From assembly GCA_964516325.1 (NCBI GenBank), contig CAZFAP010000035.1:1-31566 (forward strand): a stretch of 31,566 nt of DNA, written 5' to 3'. The translations under genes were made by a program, and so were the position numbers. Shown here piece after piece: positions 14,985 to 22,946 of the stretch. The number at the start of each line of letters is the position of its first letter. The stretch's first letter is position 1. The notes under the pieces are model-generated. The model ran no database searches and was not told the DNA's origin. It saw only the letters and a list, made by a program, of their open reading frames with translations. This stretch comes from CAZFAP01 sp964516325. Lineage in GTDB: Bacteria; Auribacterota; JABMQX01.

Positions 14985-16574
14985 ATGATAAGGCACCACA
15001 GGCCGGCGTTGCTGACCGCGGGCGTGCTTACCCTGCTGGGCGTGGCGTGCGTGGCAATGCGTCTCAACGCCAGGCAGAAAATCTCGTTCGCCCACGGTGA
15101 CAGCATCTGGCGCCTGAGCTATCGAATCACCTTCCGCGCTGCGAATGCGACAGCGCAACTCCGCGCCGCGCTTCCGTTGGGCACACCCCATCTCCGGATT
15201 CTGCAGGAGAAGCTGGTATGTCCCGGGAGTTCGATCCGCGTGGTTCACAGCCGACGCACCGGAGTGAGAGAAGCGGTGGCAACCCCCCTGCCGGAATCGA
15301 ACCCGTCTCGGTTGACCGCACACGTTGAGATTCACGTCAGTCCCAACGCTAAGTGGCCGAAGCAGTCCCCCGGTGCGAATCTGTCGCCGGCGACGAGAGC
15401 ATACTACCTGCGAGCCGAAAATGACATTCAGACAAGCAGCGCTGCTGTCGCGGAAGCGTTGTCGTCCTTGACAGGGAAAGGGGTGTCCGAACAGGAATTG
15501 CTCGACCGTCTTTTCCGACACTGCTCCCACGAAATCTCATCGAGTGATGAGGGCGTTCCTCTGGACGCCGCCGGCGCACTGGAAGCGGGCAAGGCGGGGG
15601 CACTCGGACGCGCCAGGGCAATGGCAGCGCTGTGCAGGGCGAGCCACCTTCCCGCCCGGCTGGTCTCCGGATTCGTGCTCAATCATGGTCAGCGGCTGCG
15701 CCCACACGTCTGGGTTGAAGTGTGCACGGCGAAGAAATGGACCCCCTGCGATCCCGAATACGGGTACTCGGGTGAGTTGCCGCCGACGTACGTGCCGGTG
15801 CGTCGAGACGGCGTCGCTGTCGTCAGCGGCGTGGAGGGCGCTGAACTCACTTCGAGGTTTTCCGCGCGCCGTCTTCGTCCTCCCCTCGGTCTTCCGCCGC
15901 CACGGGCAGGTCGCTTGTGGGAGGCTTTAGACCCGACCCGGTTGTCTCCGAGTATGCAAAGAACCATTTCGTTGATTCTACTTCTTCCAATTGGGGGCTT
16001 GGTGGCGGCCGTTTCTCGGAATATAATTGGCGTGGAGACCTTCGGGACCTTTACGCCCGCGCTTCTCGCGATGAGCTTCGTGGATGCGGACTGGGTTGCG
16101 GGGCTGGTGGTCCTGGGGGTGGCGCTGGTGATTGGTCTTTCCGGGCGGGCGCTTCTCAACCGGCTAAAACTGCTGGCGGTTCCGCGGGTGGGCGTCGTAC
16201 TAACGCTTGTCGTTCTTTCGCTGGCGATGGCGGTATCCGTTCTCGATTACTTTAAGATAACGCCCGCAGCCCAGGCGGTGCTGTTTCCTATGGTGATCCT
16301 CACCATGACCATCGAGCGCTTTCACGTCAGTTCCGAGGAGGAGGGCGTCGCGTACGGACTCAAAGTCCTGGCGGGCACCTTTGCCGTGGGACTGTGCTGC
16401 TTCCTGCTGCTCCGTTCGGAGTCGCTGAGAAGGCTTGCGATAGATTTTCCTGAAGGACACTTTTTTACCATAGCCTTGTTCATTCTGATCGGACGCTACG
16501 CGGGCTACCGCCTGACGGAGCTTTGGCGCTTCCGCGACGCGGCACGCCCGCTGCCTCCAAAGGAGTCGAGATGA
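14985..16574 (+). CDS. Inactive transglutaminase-like domain fused to a multi-pass membrane domain (UUP1/7TM type)
   Basis: 529 residues. AAGGAG overlaps the end of the previous gene and supports ATG 14985. A first helix (residues ~8-25) anchors an extracytoplasmic region. At ~195-260 lies a transglutaminase-like fold with the His ('PHVWVEV') and Asp ('PCDPEYGY') of the triad, but the Cys position reads 'AGALGR', so the domain is predicted to be inactive. From ~325 there are six or seven hydrophobic helices, beginning after the family-typical 'RNIIGVETFGTFTPALL'. The pairing of this protein with a RimK-related ATP-grasp gene is a known genomic theme (inactive transglutaminase plus 7TM plus ATP-grasp). 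Here the stop overlaps the next start by ATGA. It probably recognises a peptide at the membrane surface. Confidence 0.85.
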   Translation: MIRHHRPALLTAGVLTLLGVACVAMRLNARQKISFAHGDSIWRLSYRITFRAANATAQLRAALPLGTPHLRILQEKLVCPGSSIRVVHSRRTGVREAVATPLPESNPSRLTAHVEIHVSPNAKWPKQSPGANLSPATRAYYLRAENDIQTSSAAVAEALSSLTGKGVSEQELLDRLFRHCSHEISSSDEGVPLDAAGALEAGKAGALGRARAMAALCRASHLPARLVSGFVLNHGQRLRPHVWVEVCTAKKWTPCDPEYGYSGELPPTYVPVRRDGVAVVSGVEGAELTSRFSARRLRPPLGLPPPRAGRLWEALDPTRLSPSMQRTISLILLLPIGGLVAAVSRNIIGVETFGTFTPALLAMSFVDADWVAGLVVLGVALVIGLSGRALLNRLKLLAVPRVGVVLTLVVLSLAMAVSVLDYFKITPAAQAVLFPMVILTMTIERFHVSSEEEGVAYGLKVLAGTFAVGLCCFLLLRSESLRRLAIDFPEGHFFTIALFILIGRYAGYRLTELWRFRDAARPLPPKESR

Positions 16575-17536
16575 TCAAGCAGTCAAAACGCCGCTTCTGG
16601 TCGTGGCCCCGGGAACTCCGGCAGCGGGGCATCCTGGGAATCAACGCCCGAAACCTTCATCTCTCGGAACTCAATCCGCGCAGATTCTATGCCGCCCTCG
16701 ACGATAAGATGCTGACGAAAACGATCTGCGAAGAGCGAGACATTCCCGTGCCAGAAACCTTCCTGGTGGTCGGGCGGACCGACGACCTCCGCCGCTTCTC
16801 AGGGTTGGTGGAGAAACAGCAAGAATTTGTCGTCAAGCCTGCGAGAGGGGCCGGCGGCCGCGGCGTGGTTGTCGTCGTCCGGCATAACGGCAAGGCGTTT
16901 GAAACGTCAGGCGGGGAAATTCTGTCCTCGGCAGAAATGCAATATCACCTCTTGACAACGCGGTCCGGATTGTTTAGTTTAGGGAACCGCCCAGACAGAG
17001 CGATTGTGGAACAGCGCATTGTGCCTCACCCCGTCTTCGATGGACTGGCCATGGGCGGGACGCCTGACATTCGGGTCGTAGTGTATCGGGGTGTCCCGGT
17101 GATGGCCATGCTTCGTTTGCCGACGGAGGAGTCCGCCGGGCGCGCAAATCTCCATCAGGGGGCGGTCGGCGTTGGCATCCAGCTCGAAACTGGCCTCACG
17201 TTCGGCGGCGTGCACCGCGACCGGGCTGTGTCCGTTCATCCGGAGACGGCGGCTTCGATGGAAGGAATGGCGATTCCCCGTTGGCCCGAGGTGCTGGCTA
17301 TGGCGGCCAGGCTGAGCGAAGCCTTTGAGCTTCTTTATGTCGGGGTTGATATTGTTCTCGACGCAAATCGAGGACCCGTTGTTCTGGAAGCCAATGCCCG
17401 GCCGGGTCTGGCAATCCAGATAGCGAATCGCCGCGGGCTTTGGTCCCGGTTAGAAATGGTGGAGGAGCAGGCAGCCGAGGTGCTCAGTCCAGCACGCAGG
17501 CGAGAGCTGGCAGCTGTGCTATCGAATGCCTCTTGA
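16571..17536 (+). CDS. RimK-related alpha-L-glutamate ligase-like ATP-grasp protein
   Basis: 321 residues, starting at ATG 16571, which overlaps the preceding stop; GGAG is at 16561-16564. The opening 'GINARNLHLSELNPRRFYAALDDKMLTK' region is typical of the RimK-related ligase family, followed by 'FVVKPARGAGGRGVV' (ATP-binding loop), 'DIRVVVYRGVPVMAML' and 'VDIVLDANRGPVVLEANARPG' (metal-binding Asn/Glu). These enzymes form amide bonds between an amino acid and a peptide or protein terminus. The 'glutamate' in the family name is by homology to RimK only. Tight coupling to the transglutaminase-membrane gene implies the two act on the same molecule. Confidence 0.87.
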   Translation: MIKQSKRRFWSWPRELRQRGILGINARNLHLSELNPRRFYAALDDKMLTKTICEERDIPVPETFLVVGRTDDLRRFSGLVEKQQEFVVKPARGAGGRGVVVVVRHNGKAFETSGGEILSSAEMQYHLLTTRSGLFSLGNRPDRAIVEQRIVPHPVFDGLAMGGTPDIRVVVYRGVPVMAMLRLPTEESAGRANLHQGAVGVGIQLETGLTFGGVHRDRAVSVHPETAASMEGMAIPRWPEVLAMAARLSEAFELLYVGVDIVLDANRGPVVLEANARPGLAIQIANRRGLWSRLEMVEEQAAEVLSPARRRELAAVLSNAS

Positions 17537-17608
17537 GTGGCTCAGAGGACTGGCGGATTCCGTGTGGGGTGCGAGTTGTTTTATCATTCAAGGTCAGAGT
17601 GACCCCTT

Positions 17609-18703
17609 ATGAGAGTAGCGGTTCTGCGCGGAAGAATTCTTGAGAATGCGACGGCGGACGAATTGGATGGTCTGATTCAGGCGGAGGCCATTTCCGGCGC
17701 CCTGTCGGAATTAGGGCATGAGCCGGTCACTGTGGTCTTTTCCCTCAACCTCAGCGACGTGGCGGATGCCCTCCGCGCGGTTCAGCCGGACCTGGCTTTC
17801 AACCTCGTGGAATCGGTGGAGGCGCAGGGACGATTGATTCACCTCGCTCCCGCGCTCCTCGATTACCTCCGGCTTCCCTACACGGGGGCCCGAACCGAGG
17901 CCATGTTCTTGACCTCGAACAAGCTCCTCGCCAAGAGAATCCTCACCGCGGCGGGCGTGTTCACCCCGCCTTGGCTCTCCGATGATGATGCCAGCCGCGG
18001 CCTGGAGACGCTGGAGGGACCCTTCATCATCAAGTCCGTGTGGGAGCATGCCTCCATCGGGATCAGCGAAAGCTCCGTGGTCTATGCGGAAAGCCCGGAC
18101 GTCCTTCGTCGCCAGATAGAACTGAGGCGAGATTTTCTGGGCGGGGATTGTTTTGCAGAACTCTATATTGAGGGGAGGGAGTTCAACCTGTCGCTGTTGG
18201 CCTCCCCCAAAGGCCCGCAAGTTCTTCCCCCAGCCGAAATCGAGTTCGTCGCGTTTCCACCGGAAGCGTTGAAGATCGTGGACTACAAGGCAAAATGGAA
18301 AGAGGAATCGTTCGAGTACCACCACACCCCTCGCTCCTTCGAGTTTTCCGACGAGGATCAGCCGTTGGTTGGGCGGCTGACCGAGATAGCCAGGGATTGC
18401 TGGGACCTGTTCGGACTCCGGGGGTACGCCAGGGTAGATTTCCGGGTGGACGCAGTGGGCAAGCCGTGGGTTTTGGAGATAAACGCGAATCCGTGCATTT
18501 CGCCGGACTGCGGGTTTGCAGCGGCGGCGGCACAGGCGGGTCTTAGCTACAGCCAGGCTGTTGAGAGGATTATCGGCGATGCCCTGGAGCCTTTCTTAGC
18601 TTGGCGGTCTCACCGCACCGCCCTGAAACAGCGTGTGCGCAGAAAAACACGCAAGCCCGCCGGGGCAGAGGCGCAAGAGGTTTGTGGAGGCGCCCCGTCG
18701 TGA
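17609..18703 (+). CDS. D-Ala-D-Ala-ligase-like ATP-grasp ligase (second)
   Basis: 364 residues. The N-terminal domain has 'QPDLAFNLVESVEAQGR' and 'LRLPYTGARTEAMFLTSNKLLAKRIL'. The lid has 'GPFIIKSVWEHASIGISESSVV', and the catalytic end 'GYARVDFRVDAVGKPWVLEINANPC' keeps the Asp/Glu/Asn metal ligands. It is longer and clearly different from the ligase at 11304-12284, so the two are probably not a recent duplication and may add different residues. The ATG follows a weak AGGT. The stop overlaps the GTG of the GNAT gene, implying coupled translation and likely modification of the same product. The C-terminal ~40 residues are very basic. Confidence 0.83.
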   Translation: MRVAVLRGRILENATADELDGLIQAEAISGALSELGHEPVTVVFSLNLSDVADALRAVQPDLAFNLVESVEAQGRLIHLAPALLDYLRLPYTGARTEAMFLTSNKLLAKRILTAAGVFTPPWLSDDDASRGLETLEGPFIIKSVWEHASIGISESSVVYAESPDVLRRQIELRRDFLGGDCFAELYIEGREFNLSLLASPKGPQVLPPAEIEFVAFPPEALKIVDYKAKWKEESFEYHHTPRSFEFSDEDQPLVGRLTEIARDCWDLFGLRGYARVDFRVDAVGKPWVLEINANPCISPDCGFAAAAAQAGLSYSQAVERIIGDALEPFLAWRSHRTALKQRVRRKTRKPAGAEAQEVCGGAPS

Positions 18704-19209
18704 GACCAGACCTGATTCGATACCGCAAAAGGGTGACGCAGACAGACGCGGAGCATGTCCGTGGGATCGTTGAGTCTTCCGGCTTCTTCAATCCGGAGGA
18801 AGTCGGAATTGCCGTGGAGCTTCTCGAAGAGCGGCTGAGCAAGGGAATCCGCAGCGGATACGAGTTCCTCTTTACCGAACAAGGGGGGCGGGTTGTCGGA
18901 TATTCGTGCTTCGGCCATATCGCGGGCACCAGGGCAAGCTATGACCTGTACTGGATTGCCGTCCATGAGGACGTCCGCGGGCAGGGAATGGGCAAAAAAC
19001 TGTTGGCGAGGACGGAGCAGGAGATAGCACGACGGGGAGGCCGGCGCATCTACATCGAGACCTCCTCTCGCGAGCAATATGCCCCGACACGGGCATTCTA
19101 TCTCCGCTGCGGGTACCAGCAGGAAGCCTTGCTGAAAGATTTCTACTTCCCCGGCGACTCCAAAGTTATTTACGTGAAGGAAGTCAGCTCCGCCGCAACA
19201 CGGGGATAA
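18700..19209 (+). CDS. GNAT-family N-acetyltransferase
   Basis: 169 residues from GTG 18700, which overlaps the preceding stop (GTGA) and has GGAGG at 18686-18690. A longer frame upstream would run inside the ligase gene and is rejected. The acetyl-CoA loop is 'HEDVRGQGMGKKLL', in the R-x-x-G-x-G/A pattern, preceded by 'DLYWIAV' and followed by 'RIYIETSS' and 'TRAFYLRCGYQ'. In methanogens and some bacteria a GNAT protein (AblB) acetylates beta-lysine made by a KamA homologue, so acetylation of beta-lysine or of a peptide containing it is a reasonable guess here. It could also act as an aminoacyl or other acyl transferase. Confidence 0.82.
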   Translation: MRPDLIRYRKRVTQTDAEHVRGIVESSGFFNPEEVGIAVELLEERLSKGIRSGYEFLFTEQGGRVVGYSCFGHIAGTRASYDLYWIAVHEDVRGQGMGKKLLARTEQEIARRGGRRIYIETSSREQYAPTRAFYLRCGYQQEALLKDFYFPGDSKVIYVKEVSSAATRG

Positions 19210-19432
19210 CCGGGCGCATCGTTCTTTCGGGGGTACCGCCTTCGGCCCGAAGAGCTGCGTTAGAACAAGCATGTGTAGGCCCACCCCGCAGAACCCCGAC
19301 CGACCTTCCGGACGACCGAGGGTGCCTTTGGTCTCCCGCTCCCTCGCCCCCTCGGGAGGTTCCTCCGCTATTCCCAAAGGCGCCCAGGTGATTTCGGAAC
19401 GCGGCTCGGACACAGACGGCAACCCAAGCATC

Positions 19433-19460
19433 TTGAAATTCCCGACCGTTTTGGTCTAAT
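19433..19460 (+). promoter_or_regulatory. Candidate promoter giving a near-leaderless aminotransferase transcript
   Basis: TTGAAA at 19433-19438 and TCTAAT at 19455-19460 (16-base spacer) lie so close to the ATG at 19472 that the transcript would have about 4-6 bases of leader. No Shine-Dalgarno sequence precedes that ATG. Both facts fit leaderless initiation. Confidence 0.4.
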
Positions 19461-19471
19461 GTTTCAACACT

Positions 19472-20743
19472 ATGACTACTCACCAATTGCCGGAAGGCGT
19501 TTTATCGGCGAAAGCCAGGCGAGCCACCGACCCGCCGATCACGTGGCTTCTTCGGATGCCGATGGACGACCCCCAAATCATATCCCTGGCGGCGGGGCTC
19601 GTGGACCAGGAATCCCTTCCCGCGGAGGAGGTGGCTCAGTGCGCCAGCGAACTCCTCCGTGGAACGAACGGCAAGCCGTCCCTTCAGTACGGCGTGACGC
19701 CCGGATTTCTGCCGCTGAGAGAAGAGATTTGCCGCATCCTAAAAGCGCAAGGCGCCGGCCGAGAGGTCTCGCCCGATGATATAGTCCTGACGGGCGGCTC
19801 GCAGCAGCTCCTCCACCTGATAACGGACGTTCTCATTAACGAGGGGGACATTGTCCTCGTCGAAGACCCGACGTATTTCGTGTACACGGGGACCCTTCAG
19901 GCAGCCGGGGCCAAGGTCATTGGCGTCCCTCTCGACGAAGAAGGGATTATCCCTGGGGCCCTCGAAGAAAAGCTGGCTCACCTTCAGCGGTCAGCGGGTT
20001 TGGAAAGGCTCAAGTTAATCTACCTGATGACCTATTTCCAGAATCCCACCGGGACGAGCCTTACATGGGAAAGAAAGCAGAAGGCTTACGAAATCCTGAG
20101 CAGATACTGCGACCTGGGGCAGCGAACGTTCGTCATTGAGGACGCCGCGTACAGGGAACTGCGGTTCGAGGGGGAGGATATTCCCTACCTCAAGGCCCTT
20201 GATTCCGAGAACCGCAGCGTTGTGCTGATGGGGTCTTTCTCCAAATCCTTTTCGCCCGGATTGAGAATTGGGTTCGGCTGGCTTCCGGGGCATTTACTGG
20301 AGCACGTCCTGCGGCAGAAGGGGAACGAGGATTTCGGCAGCAGCAACTTCTGCCAGCACCTGATGCATAAAGTGATCGTAAGCGAAAAATACTGGCGGCA
20401 CGTGAAGATGCTGAGGGTCCGGTATCGCCAGAAAAGGGATTTGATGCTCGAGTGCCTCGCTGAACATTTCCCGAAAGAGGTCGAAGTCATTAAGCCGTTG
20501 GGCGGAATAAATCTTTGGGCCGCCCTTCCAGAAGGGCTGAACACCGGATGCGAAGGGGAACTCTTCAAAGAGGCTTTGGCGAGAAAGGTCCTGTACGTGC
20601 CCGGCGAATTCTGCTATTGCCCGGAGCCCGGCATTTCAAAGCCGACCAACAAGCTGCGACTCTCGTTTGGAATGGTTACCGAGGATAATATTGAGGAAGG
20701 CATGGCGAGGCTCGGCGAAGCCGTGCGTGAGGTCATCGGGTAA
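19472..20743 (+). CDS. PLP-dependent aminotransferase, class I/II (2-aminoadipate/MocR-like)
   Basis: 423 residues. Fold-type I landmarks: 'SLAAGLVDQESLP', 'YGVTPGFLPLREEI', 'VLTGGSQQLLHLI', 'YFQNPTG', 'FVIEDAAYRELRF', the PLP lysine K258 in 'GSFSKSFSPGLRIGF', and the carboxylate-binding Arg in 'KLRLSFG'. The sequence resembles the alpha-aminoadipate/kynurenine-type aminotransferases and the catalytic part of MocR regulators, without the DNA-binding domain. Substrates might be lysine-related amino acids, in line with kamA in the same cluster, but this is inferred from position. It is 262 bases downstream of the GNAT gene behind its own promoter candidate and lacks an evident ribosome binding site. 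Confidence 0.85.
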   Translation: MTTHQLPEGVLSAKARRATDPPITWLLRMPMDDPQIISLAAGLVDQESLPAEEVAQCASELLRGTNGKPSLQYGVTPGFLPLREEICRILKAQGAGREVSPDDIVLTGGSQQLLHLITDVLINEGDIVLVEDPTYFVYTGTLQAAGAKVIGVPLDEEGIIPGALEEKLAHLQRSAGLERLKLIYLMTYFQNPTGTSLTWERKQKAYEILSRYCDLGQRTFVIEDAAYRELRFEGEDIPYLKALDSENRSVVLMGSFSKSFSPGLRIGFGWLPGHLLEHVLRQKGNEDFGSSNFCQHLMHKVIVSEKYWRHVKMLRVRYRQKRDLMLECLAEHFPKEVEVIKPLGGINLWAALPEGLNTGCEGELFKEALARKVLYVPGEFCYCPEPGISKPTNKLRLSFGMVTEDNIEEGMARLGEAVREVIG

Positions 20744-21295
20744 GGCGCCCTCAAAAAAGCGTTTGGCTTCTCCCGGAATTGCTCAGGCCGGGGACGAACT
20801 CGCCCCGCGGGACACGAGGGGCCGTAAGCGCGGAAGCTCCGCAGTCATCCTGCCCGTGCGCCAACGGGACAAAATGGCAGCGTTGATGCCGTCATCCTGT
20901 TAATCCTGTCCCAATTTCCCCCGTCTCCGCGTTCTCAGCGGTTATCCCCCCCCAAAAAAGCGATCGCTTCGTACGCTAATTCATAAGTCCCGTAACGTAT
21001 GAGGGGTCAAGGGGCACACTCTTTGCCGGGGGCGACCGGATGAACAGGATTCCGCGGAGGAGCGCGGGACAAATCTGGGCCGGGCCGAGATCGGGTCCAA
21101 ACACGCGCAATGGAAGTTATGAAGTACGACACTTCGTTCTCCGGTCCGGGAGGTCAGCGGTTGCTTGCAGATGGCGGCGCGCGTTATGGTGTTGCTTGTC
21201 GAGGACTGTTTCCGCTTTTCCCTCCGTTCGTCAGAACGAACCTTCAAGGGACAAAGCAGGCAACGAAGTGAACACTCATCACAGGAGAGCAGAAT
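20744..21295. repeat. Gene-free stretch with dispersed repeat words
   Basis: About 550 bases without a credible gene. 20891-20911 carries the 'CATCCTGTTAATCCTGTCC' word, 20923-20944 the 'CTCCGCGTTCTCAGCGGTTA' word, and 21036-21054 the opposite-strand form of the first ('ATGAACAGGAT'). At about 21224-21240 GTTCGT pairs with ACGAAC in a short palindrome flanked by TCCCT and AGGGA. This could be an operator or terminator before the small TPR gene. Confidence 0.6.
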
Positions 21296-21574
21296 ATGAG
21301 TGACGTTGAGACCGAAAAGCAGCGACCGCCTTTGTGGAAGAAGATTAAGCTGGCTATTATGATTCTCGTGCTCGTGTTCGCGGCGCTCTATGTCCCTGCG
21401 AAGTTCCTTGCCGTCAAGTTCACCAACAGGGGCACTAAGCTTTATGACGAAGGGAAGTTCGAAGAGGCGATGGTCCAATACAGGCGGGCGTTGAGAGTTT
21501 TCCCGCGCTTCAAGCCTGCTCGCAAACCGCTCGCCGAGCTCGAGAAATATCTCAAACAAGGGCCAAAACGATAA
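21296..21574 (+). CDS. Small membrane-anchored TPR protein
   Basis: 92 residues. GGAGAG precedes the ATG. A single hydrophobic helix at residues ~18-38 ('LAIMILVLVFAALYVPAKFLA') follows a basic N-terminal stretch, so the C-terminus is probably outside the cytoplasm. Residues ~44-86 form one TPR-like unit ('NRGTKLYDEGKFEEAMVQYRRALRVFP', then a second helix). A single TPR usually needs a partner, so it may assemble as an oligomer or bind another envelope protein. No partner is obvious nearby. Confidence 0.75.
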   Translation: MSDVETEKQRPPLWKKIKLAIMILVLVFAALYVPAKFLAVKFTNRGTKLYDEGKFEEAMVQYRRALRVFPRFKPARKPLAELEKYLKQGPKR

Positions 21575-21823
21575 CCGTCTTTCGACATGATTCGAAGGAG
21601 CGGCGCCGTGCAGGATCAACGTCGGAATTCGGTTTTGTGCAATGCTTGAATCAAGGAAGCCCATTTCGTGGTTCGAGCGGCCATGGCATCCAAACCTGTG
21701 AGAAACTCGGGAAGATAGTAGTCTCAGGGTAGATTTGGTATTTTGGTCAAAGAGCAAGGCTTCGCAGCGCTGCCAGGCGCCGCAGAGAGAATCCCAGCTA
21801 ACCTCAGAAGGAAAGGACTCGAC

Positions 21824-22486
21824 GTGCCCATTATCAAAAACAAACTCATCCTGATTCTCGCCTGTTTGTTTGTTTTCTCCGCGGTACATGCCCAGCAAAT
21901 AGAAGAGGAAACGAAGGAAAGCCGCGCCCCCGACGTCCTCTTTGTCCCCACACCCCAAGAAGTGGTGGACAAGATGCTGGAGTTAGCGAAAGTCAAGAAG
22001 CAGGACTTGCTCTACGACTTAGGCTGCGGAGACGGCCGGATCGTAGTCACGGCGGCCAAGAGGTACGGCTGTAAGTCCGTAGGGTACGACATAGACCCCC
22101 AGCGTGTGAAAGAGTCCCTGGAAAATGTGGAGAAGAACAAGCTTGGACACCTGGTTACTATTGAGCAGAAGGACATCTTCACGCTCGATCTCAGCAAGGC
22201 AAACGTAATCACTCTCTACCTGCTGCCGAGTCTGAATGTGAAGCTCATCCCTCAGCTCGAGAAGCTCAAGCCAGGATCGCGTATTGTCTCGCACGACTTC
22301 GATATGAAAGGAGTCAAGCCAGACAAAGTCGTCAAGCTCACTTCCGAGAAGGACAAATCCGAACACAAGGTGTACCTGTGGACCACGCCGCTCAAGAAGA
22401 CTCAGGAAGATGCTCCTGATGACGACCCGTCAACCAACTCAGACGCGTCCCGGTCGCCCGAGAGGCGAGACACAGTAGCAATATAG
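21824..22486 (+). CDS. Exported class I SAM-dependent methyltransferase
   Basis: 220 residues from GTG 21824, which follows AGGAAAGGA. The frame is open further upstream, but this start gives a clear signal peptide ('IIKNKLILILACLFVFSAVHA', cleaved before 'QQ'). The mature part begins 'VLFVPTPQEVVDKML', and motif I is 'LLYDLGCGDGRIVVTAA' with 'GYDIDP' after it, then 'VITLYLLPSLNVKLIPQL' and 'GSRIVSHDF'. I recognise this as a family with the same layout in many environmental bacteria. SAM is not normally available outside the cytoplasm, so either the N-terminus only anchors the enzyme facing inwards or the domain has another ligand. The C-terminal ~35 residues are charged and low in complexity. 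Confidence 0.82.
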   Translation: MPIIKNKLILILACLFVFSAVHAQQIEEETKESRAPDVLFVPTPQEVVDKMLELAKVKKQDLLYDLGCGDGRIVVTAAKRYGCKSVGYDIDPQRVKESLENVEKNKLGHLVTIEQKDIFTLDLSKANVITLYLLPSLNVKLIPQLEKLKPGSRIVSHDFDMKGVKPDKVVKLTSEKDKSEHKVYLWTTPLKKTQEDAPDDDPSTNSDASRSPERRDTVAI

Positions 22487-22615
22487 GTAACGGCCCGTTC
22501 CCCGACGCGACGGACAGGTTGGCCAACATTGTCGCTCGCATCTCGGCGCTTAGGGCCGCCGAGACGCAGAGCCGGGGGTGCCGGGTTTGACCCTCAGGTG
22601 GGCAAAGTCCCTGGC

Positions 22616-22717
22616 GTCTTGGCGAGAGACGACGGAATCCGAGTTGCGCCGTGAGAGCAAGCGCTGCACGGCCGGGATTTTGATGGTTGCCGGGCGAACG
22701 AAGTTCATAAAGGACTG
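22616..22717 (+). repeat. 102-bp dispersed repeat, copy 1
   Basis: It aligns without gaps to 30115-30216. By eye 75 of 102 positions agree, starting with an identical 14-base block (GTCTTGGCGAGAGA) and ending in a shared 'GAACGAAGT..CAT...GGACTG'. Both copies are intergenic. Confidence 0.7.
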
Positions 22718-22768
22718 GGGTGAGTTCCCGCCGCGCCCGACGCAGGAGCCGGCGCCCCGAGAAAGGGG

Positions 22769-22798
22769 TTGAAAATAGCCTCTCGAATGAGGTAAAAA
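22769..22798 (+). promoter_or_regulatory. Candidate promoter for the sugar transferase
   Basis: TTGAAA at 22769-22774 and TAAAAA at 22793-22798 are separated by 18 bases. The leader to the ATG at 22947 would be about 140 bases. Confidence 0.35.
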
Positions 22799-22946
22799 TG
22801 CGGACACGCGGCTCGGTCAGGGGCGGATTTCGTGTTTCTTGCGGCCATTCTCGCCGGTTTTCGCAGGCGTGTCTCCAATGCTTTTCGCCCCGGGTCCGGC
22901 TGCGCAATGCAGGTTGTCGGTCACACCAACCGGCAAGGGGGGTTCG

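Larger units (their letters stand above)
22487..22946. other. Gap with hairpin, 102-bp repeat copy and promoter
   Basis: No gene was recognised. 22541-22548 and 22557-22564 are perfect inverse complements (TCTCGGCG/CGCCGAGA, loop 8), a possible end of the methyltransferase transcript. 22616-22717 is a copy of the 102-bp repeat also found at 30115-30216. A promoter-like pair follows at 22769-22798, and then about 150 bases of leader before the sugar transferase. Confidence 0.55.

Noticed and set aside
18601..18699. A longer GNAT protein starting at 18601
   Set aside because: The added residues lie in the ligase gene and read as basic filler. GTG 18700 with GGAGG and stop overlap is the better start.
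20981..21958. A 325-codon open frame on the minus strand across the small TPR gene and the start of the methyltransferase gene
   Set aside because: It runs antisense to two genes with clear families and good ribosome binding sites. Its translation has no domain and low-complexity composition, as expected of a shadow frame.
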